Source of the DNA: Geodermatophilus sp. DF01-2
GTDB taxonomy: Bacteria > Actinomycetota > Actinomycetes > Mycobacteriales > Geodermatophilaceae
Reading direction: 5' to 3'
DNA length: 41,509 bases
Assembly: GCF_004571065.1 (NCBI RefSeq)
Contig: NZ_SPQN01000029.1
Coordinates: 1 to 41,509, forward strand
Positions 39,149-41,509 of this stretch are shown here, in pieces. Numbering within the stretch: the stretch's first letter is position 1; the number at the start of each line of letters is the position of its first letter. The translations under genes were made by a program, and so were the position numbers. Below the pieces are notes generated by a model, which was not told the origin of the DNA, searched no databases, and saw only the letters and a program-made list of their open reading frames with translations.

Positions 39149-39816
39149 TGCGGGTCGCCATCGTGGGCGCGGGCGCCGTCGGCCGCTCGATCGCCGGGGA
39201 GCTGCTCAGCAACGGGCACACCGTGATGCTCATCGAGAAGGACGGCCGCAAGGTCCGCACCCGGGCGGTGCCGGGCGCCGAGTGGGTGCAGGCCGACGCG
39301 TGCGAGGTCTCCTCCCTCGAGGAGGCGCAGCTGGCCACCTGCGACGTCGTCGTGGCAGCCACCGGAGACGACAAGGCCAACCTGGTCGTCTCGCTGCTGG
39401 CCAAGACGGAGTTCGCGGTCAACCGCGTCGTTGCCCGGGTCAAGGACCCGCGCAACGAGTGGCTCTACACCGAGGCGTGGGGCGTCGACGTCGCCGTCTC
39501 CACGCCCCGGGTGCTGGCCGCGCTGGTGGAGGAGGCGGTGACGGTCGGCGACGTCGTCCGCCTGATGAGCTTCCGCAAGGGCGCCGCCAACCTCGTCGAG
39601 ATCACCCTCGCCGAGGACACCCCGTGGGTGGGCAAGCCGCTGCGCGAGGTGCCGCTGCCGCGGGAGACGGTGCTGACGGCCGTGCTCCGCGGCGACCGGG
39701 TCATCACCCCGACGCCCGACGAGCCGCTCGAGGCCGGCGACGAGCTGCTGTTCGTCACCCATGCCGACGTCGAGGAGCAGCTGCAGCAGGTGCTCTCCCC
39801 CGCCGTCCCGGGCTAA
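39148..39816 (+). CDS. ceoC: TrkA-type K+ transport regulatory protein (CeoC-like)
   Basis: 222-residue paralogue of the preceding protein. The dinucleotide-binding motif is VAIVGAGAVGRSIAGELLSN with IEKDGRK as the adenosine acid; ATGDDKANLVVSLLAKTEF is the typical KTN segment, and TLAEDTPWVGKPLREVPLP starts the TrkA-C domain. The two proteins probably form a hetero-oligomeric ring on a K+ channel or transporter whose gene may be the adjacent permease; that pairing is inferred from position. Confidence 0.93.
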   Translation: MRVAIVGAGAVGRSIAGELLSNGHTVMLIEKDGRKVRTRAVPGAEWVQADACEVSSLEEAQLATCDVVVAATGDDKANLVVSLLAKTEFAVNRVVARVKDPRNEWLYTEAWGVDVAVSTPRVLAALVEEAVTVGDVVRLMSFRKGAANLVEITLAEDTPWVGKPLREVPLPRETVLTAVLRGDRVITPTPDEPLEAGDELLFVTHADVEEQLQQVLSPAVPG

Positions 39817-39822
39817 CCGGCG

Positions 39823-39861
39823 CCATCGTGCGCTCGTGGTGGTCTCACGGGCGCATGACGG
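39823..39861 (-). repeat. Hairpin with repeat family 2 motif
   Basis: On the minus strand CCGTCATGCGC (39861-39851) pairs with GCGCACGATGG (39833-39823) with two G.U pairs and a 17-nt loop, 30 nt after the DUF3159 stop. The plus strand reads GTGCGCTCGTGGTGGTCTC (39828-39846), nearly the arm of the inverted repeat at 16746. Confidence 0.6.
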
Positions 39862-39891
39862 CGGTGCTGACCGATGCTCCTCCGGTTGCCG

Positions 39892-40749
39892 TCAGGCCGC
39901 GGGGCGCTGCCCGCCTGCCGCGTCGGCGCGGTGCCGGTGCAGCCGGGACACCACCCACAGGGTCACCACGACCTCCACGGCGGTGACCGGCAGGCCGAGC
40001 ACGAGCGAGGCGGTGGCGAGCAGCTCCACCTCGTCGGCCCGGTAGAGCACCCACTGGACGGCGACGCGCACCAGGAAGACGACGCCCCACATCAGCGTCA
40101 GCCAGGAGTAGGCGCGCACCATGCGGGGGTCGTCCCGCCAGTGCCGCTCCGGTGCGGGGTCCGCCGGGCGGGCGCCGGTCGACGGGTCCAGCGGCGGCCG
40201 GTGGTGCAGCGCGGCGTTGACCCGGTCGAGCCGGCCCCGCAGCCCGGGCATCGACTGCGATGCCATCGAGCCGAGGTGGCTGGGCGCGAGGAACTCGGCG
40301 ACCACGCCCACCAGCGGCCAGCGGACGAGGATCGAGCCGAGCAGCACCACGCCGAGGGCGGCGTTGCGGATCAGCCCGGGCACGAAGAAGTCGCGGGCCT
40401 GCCCGGAGGCGGCGGCGATGGCGACCGCGATGGCGACGCCGAAGAGCCCGCTGAACGCCTGCTGCATGCTCTCCCGGCGGACCAGGCGCAGCCCGAAGAG
40501 CAGGACGGCGGCGCCGAGCGCGGCCCAGATGCCGGCGCGCAGCCCGGCCAGTGAGTTGGCCACGATGAAGGCGACGGTGGGCAGCGTTGCGTCGAGCATG
40601 CCGCGCCAGCCGCCCAGCTGGTCGAGCACCAGATGCCGGTCGAAGGTCACGCCGCGCGGCCCGGCCGCCGGATCGTCGTCCGCCGGCCGTGCCGGACCCT
40701 GCGGCCCGGCCGGACCCGGACGCCCGTCCCCCTCAGGCGCAGCCGTCAC
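39892..40749 (-). CDS. DUF3159 family membrane protein
   Basis: 285-residue actinobacterial membrane protein of unknown function. After a Pro/Gly-rich N-terminus (about 30 residues) come six or so hydrophobic segments, including LPTVAFIVANSLAGLRAGIW, LGAAVLLFGLRLVRRESMQQ and FSGLFGVAIAVAIAAASGQA, and a late block (AYSWLTLMWGVVFLVRVAVQ) typical of DUF3159. GTG 40749 overlaps the stop of the OB-fold gene (GTGA). It follows ceoB/ceoC in a conserved actinobacterial neighbourhood, so a link to K+ or membrane homeostasis is possible but unproven. Confidence 0.88.
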   Translation of the reverse strand: MTAAPEGDGRPGPAGPQGPARPADDDPAAGPRGVTFDRHLVLDQLGGWRGMLDATLPTVAFIVANSLAGLRAGIWAALGAAVLLFGLRLVRRESMQQAFSGLFGVAIAVAIAAASGQARDFFVPGLIRNAALGVVLLGSILVRWPLVGVVAEFLAPSHLGSMASQSMPGLRGRLDRVNAALHHRPPLDPSTGARPADPAPERHWRDDPRMVRAYSWLTLMWGVVFLVRVAVQWVLYRADEVELLATASLVLGLPVTAVEVVVTLWVVSRLHRHRADAAGGQRPAA

Positions 40750-41123
40750 CCGGCGCTCAGCTCGTACCGGGGGTTGTAGATGACCTGCCGCCCGTCGAAG
40801 GAGGCGAAGCGGCCGTGCGCGGTGAGCGTGCGGCCGGGCTCGATGCCGGGGATCCGCCGCCGGCCCAGCCACACGAGGGTGACCGACCCCGAGCCGTCGA
40901 AGAGCTCGGCCTCCAGGGTGGGCACCGTCTCCCGCGGGGTGTAGACCACCGACTTCAGCCGGCCGGTGACGGTGACGACGGCGCCCTTGCGGCAGGCGCT
41001 GACCTGCTCGCACCCGGCCCGCACCGACCCCGCACGCAGCCGTTCCGCGTCGATGGCCTGGTCGTCGGCGGTCAGCCGCTGCAGGGTCCGCGCGAACCAA
41101 CCGCCCTGGCGTGTCTGCGTCAC
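40746..41123 (-). CDS. OB-fold nucleic-acid-binding domain protein
   Basis: 125-residue protein with a single OB-fold (CRKGAVVTVTGRLKSVVYTP, LEAELFDGSGSVTLVWLGRR, GRTLTAHGRFASFDGRQVIY) after a short helical N-terminus (GWFARTLQRLTADDQAIDAE). The family resembles the RecG/aspartyl-tRNA-synthetase OB domain and is conserved next to DUF3159 in actinobacteria (Rv2694c type). GTG 41123 overlaps the upstream hydrolase stop (GTGA), so three genes form one coupled operon. Confidence 0.85.
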   Translation of the reverse strand: MTQTRQGGWFARTLQRLTADDQAIDAERLRAGSVRAGCEQVSACRKGAVVTVTGRLKSVVYTPRETVPTLEAELFDGSGSVTLVWLGRRRIPGIEPGRTLTAHGRFASFDGRQVIYNPRYELSAG

Positions 41124-41509
41124 GGAACCAGCGTAGATCGGCGGCGGGAGGCCCCGGCGCGGTGCCGCAGCCAGTCGCGGACCAGCGCCCACGGCTCCCC
41201 CGCCGGGTCGACGAGCACCATGTGGTCGCCGGGCACCAGCCGCACGTCGACGTGCACGCCCGCCGCCGCGGCTGCCTGCGCGTAGCGGGTGCTCTGCTCC
41301 GCCGGTACGACACCGTCGCCGGTGCCGTGCACGCAGAGCAGGTCTACCCCGGCCGGCACCAGCCGCACCGGGTCGGCGGTCGCGTAGCGCTCCGGGGCCC
41401 CGGCGGGCTCGGCGCCGAGCAGGCCCTGCACCGCCCGGTCGCCCATGCCCTGCGCCGCGGCGCGCTCGAGGTCGAGCACGCCGGCCTGCAGGACGGCCGC
41501 GCCCACCCG
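41120..41509 (-). CDS. Alpha/beta-hydrolase, C-terminal part
   Basis: Partial gene leaving the window on the right. The visible C-terminal 129 residues contain VDLLCVHGTGDGVVPAEQST (acid loop) and RLVPGDHMVLVDPAGEPW (catalytic His), the end of an alpha/beta-hydrolase fold. The nucleophile Ser lies outside. First gene of the coupled hydrolase, OB-fold, DUF3159 operon. Confidence 0.8.
   Translation of the reverse strand, partial: RVGAAVLQAGVLDLERAAAQGMGDRAVQGLLGAEPAGAPERYATADPVRLVPAGVDLLCVHGTGDGVVPAEQSTRYAQAAAAAGVHVDVRLVPGDHMVLVDPAGEPWALVRDWLRHRAGASRRRSTLVP

Overview
The window is a 41.5 kb stretch of very GC-rich DNA with G/C-ending codons, frequent GTG starts and ATGA/GTGA gene overlaps, which points to an actinobacterium. 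Gene content (coproporphyrin-dependent haem genes next to rnd and dxs, split LigC/PrimC-type repair enzymes, a DUF222/HNH remnant) fits Geodermatophilaceae or a close relative best. That placement is inference, not a database match. From memory, the order ribD-like, secreted hydrolase, msrB, chdC, hemY, hemE, DUF3000, rnd, dxs, TrmA-type methyltransferase, APC permease, ceoB, ceoC, DUF3159, OB-fold, hydrolase follows the M. tuberculosis Rv2671 to Rv2695 region, so the right two thirds is an old conserved backbone with local insertions and decay.

Layout. 1-3170: start of an S9-type peptidase, then two tandem TerC membrane proteins; the upstream one has a yybP-ykoY (Mn2+) riboswitch and an unusual TTG start. 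3180-5330: uvrB. 5423-5591: promoter plus terminator bracketing a candidate small RNA. 5773-13364: glycogen/trehalose genes glgX-treY and treZ, interrupted by a resuscitation-promoting factor gene behind a c-di-AMP (ydaO-type) riboswitch. 13366-15571: RibD-like reductase, a PIN/Phd toxin-antitoxin pair and a DUF1264 protein. 15619-19553: ATP-dependent DNA ligase, a lipoprotein peptidase and a primase-polymerase. 19567-22839: small genes mixed with gene remnants (YciI, DUF222/HNH, a membrane protein, a LuxR tail) around cspA. 22873-29935: msrB, chdC, hemY-type oxidase, hemE, DUF3000 and RNase D. 29949-30994: structured repeats, a fadB remnant and a broken thiamine-binding-protein gene, then dxs. 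33034-34786: a LexA-boxed unknown gene and small proteins. 34815-41509: RNA methyltransferase, APC/KimA-like permease, two TrkA-type K+ regulators, DUF3159, OB-fold and an alpha/beta hydrolase.

The most interesting signal is a family of about 60-nt hairpin repeats (eight or more copies), usually starting at or just after a stop codon. Their outer stems differ in sequence between copies but stay complementary, with G.U pairs that work only in one RNA orientation. One copy has destroyed the 5' part of the gene after dxs. A tandem array has been read in frame into the N-terminus of the RNA methyltransferase.
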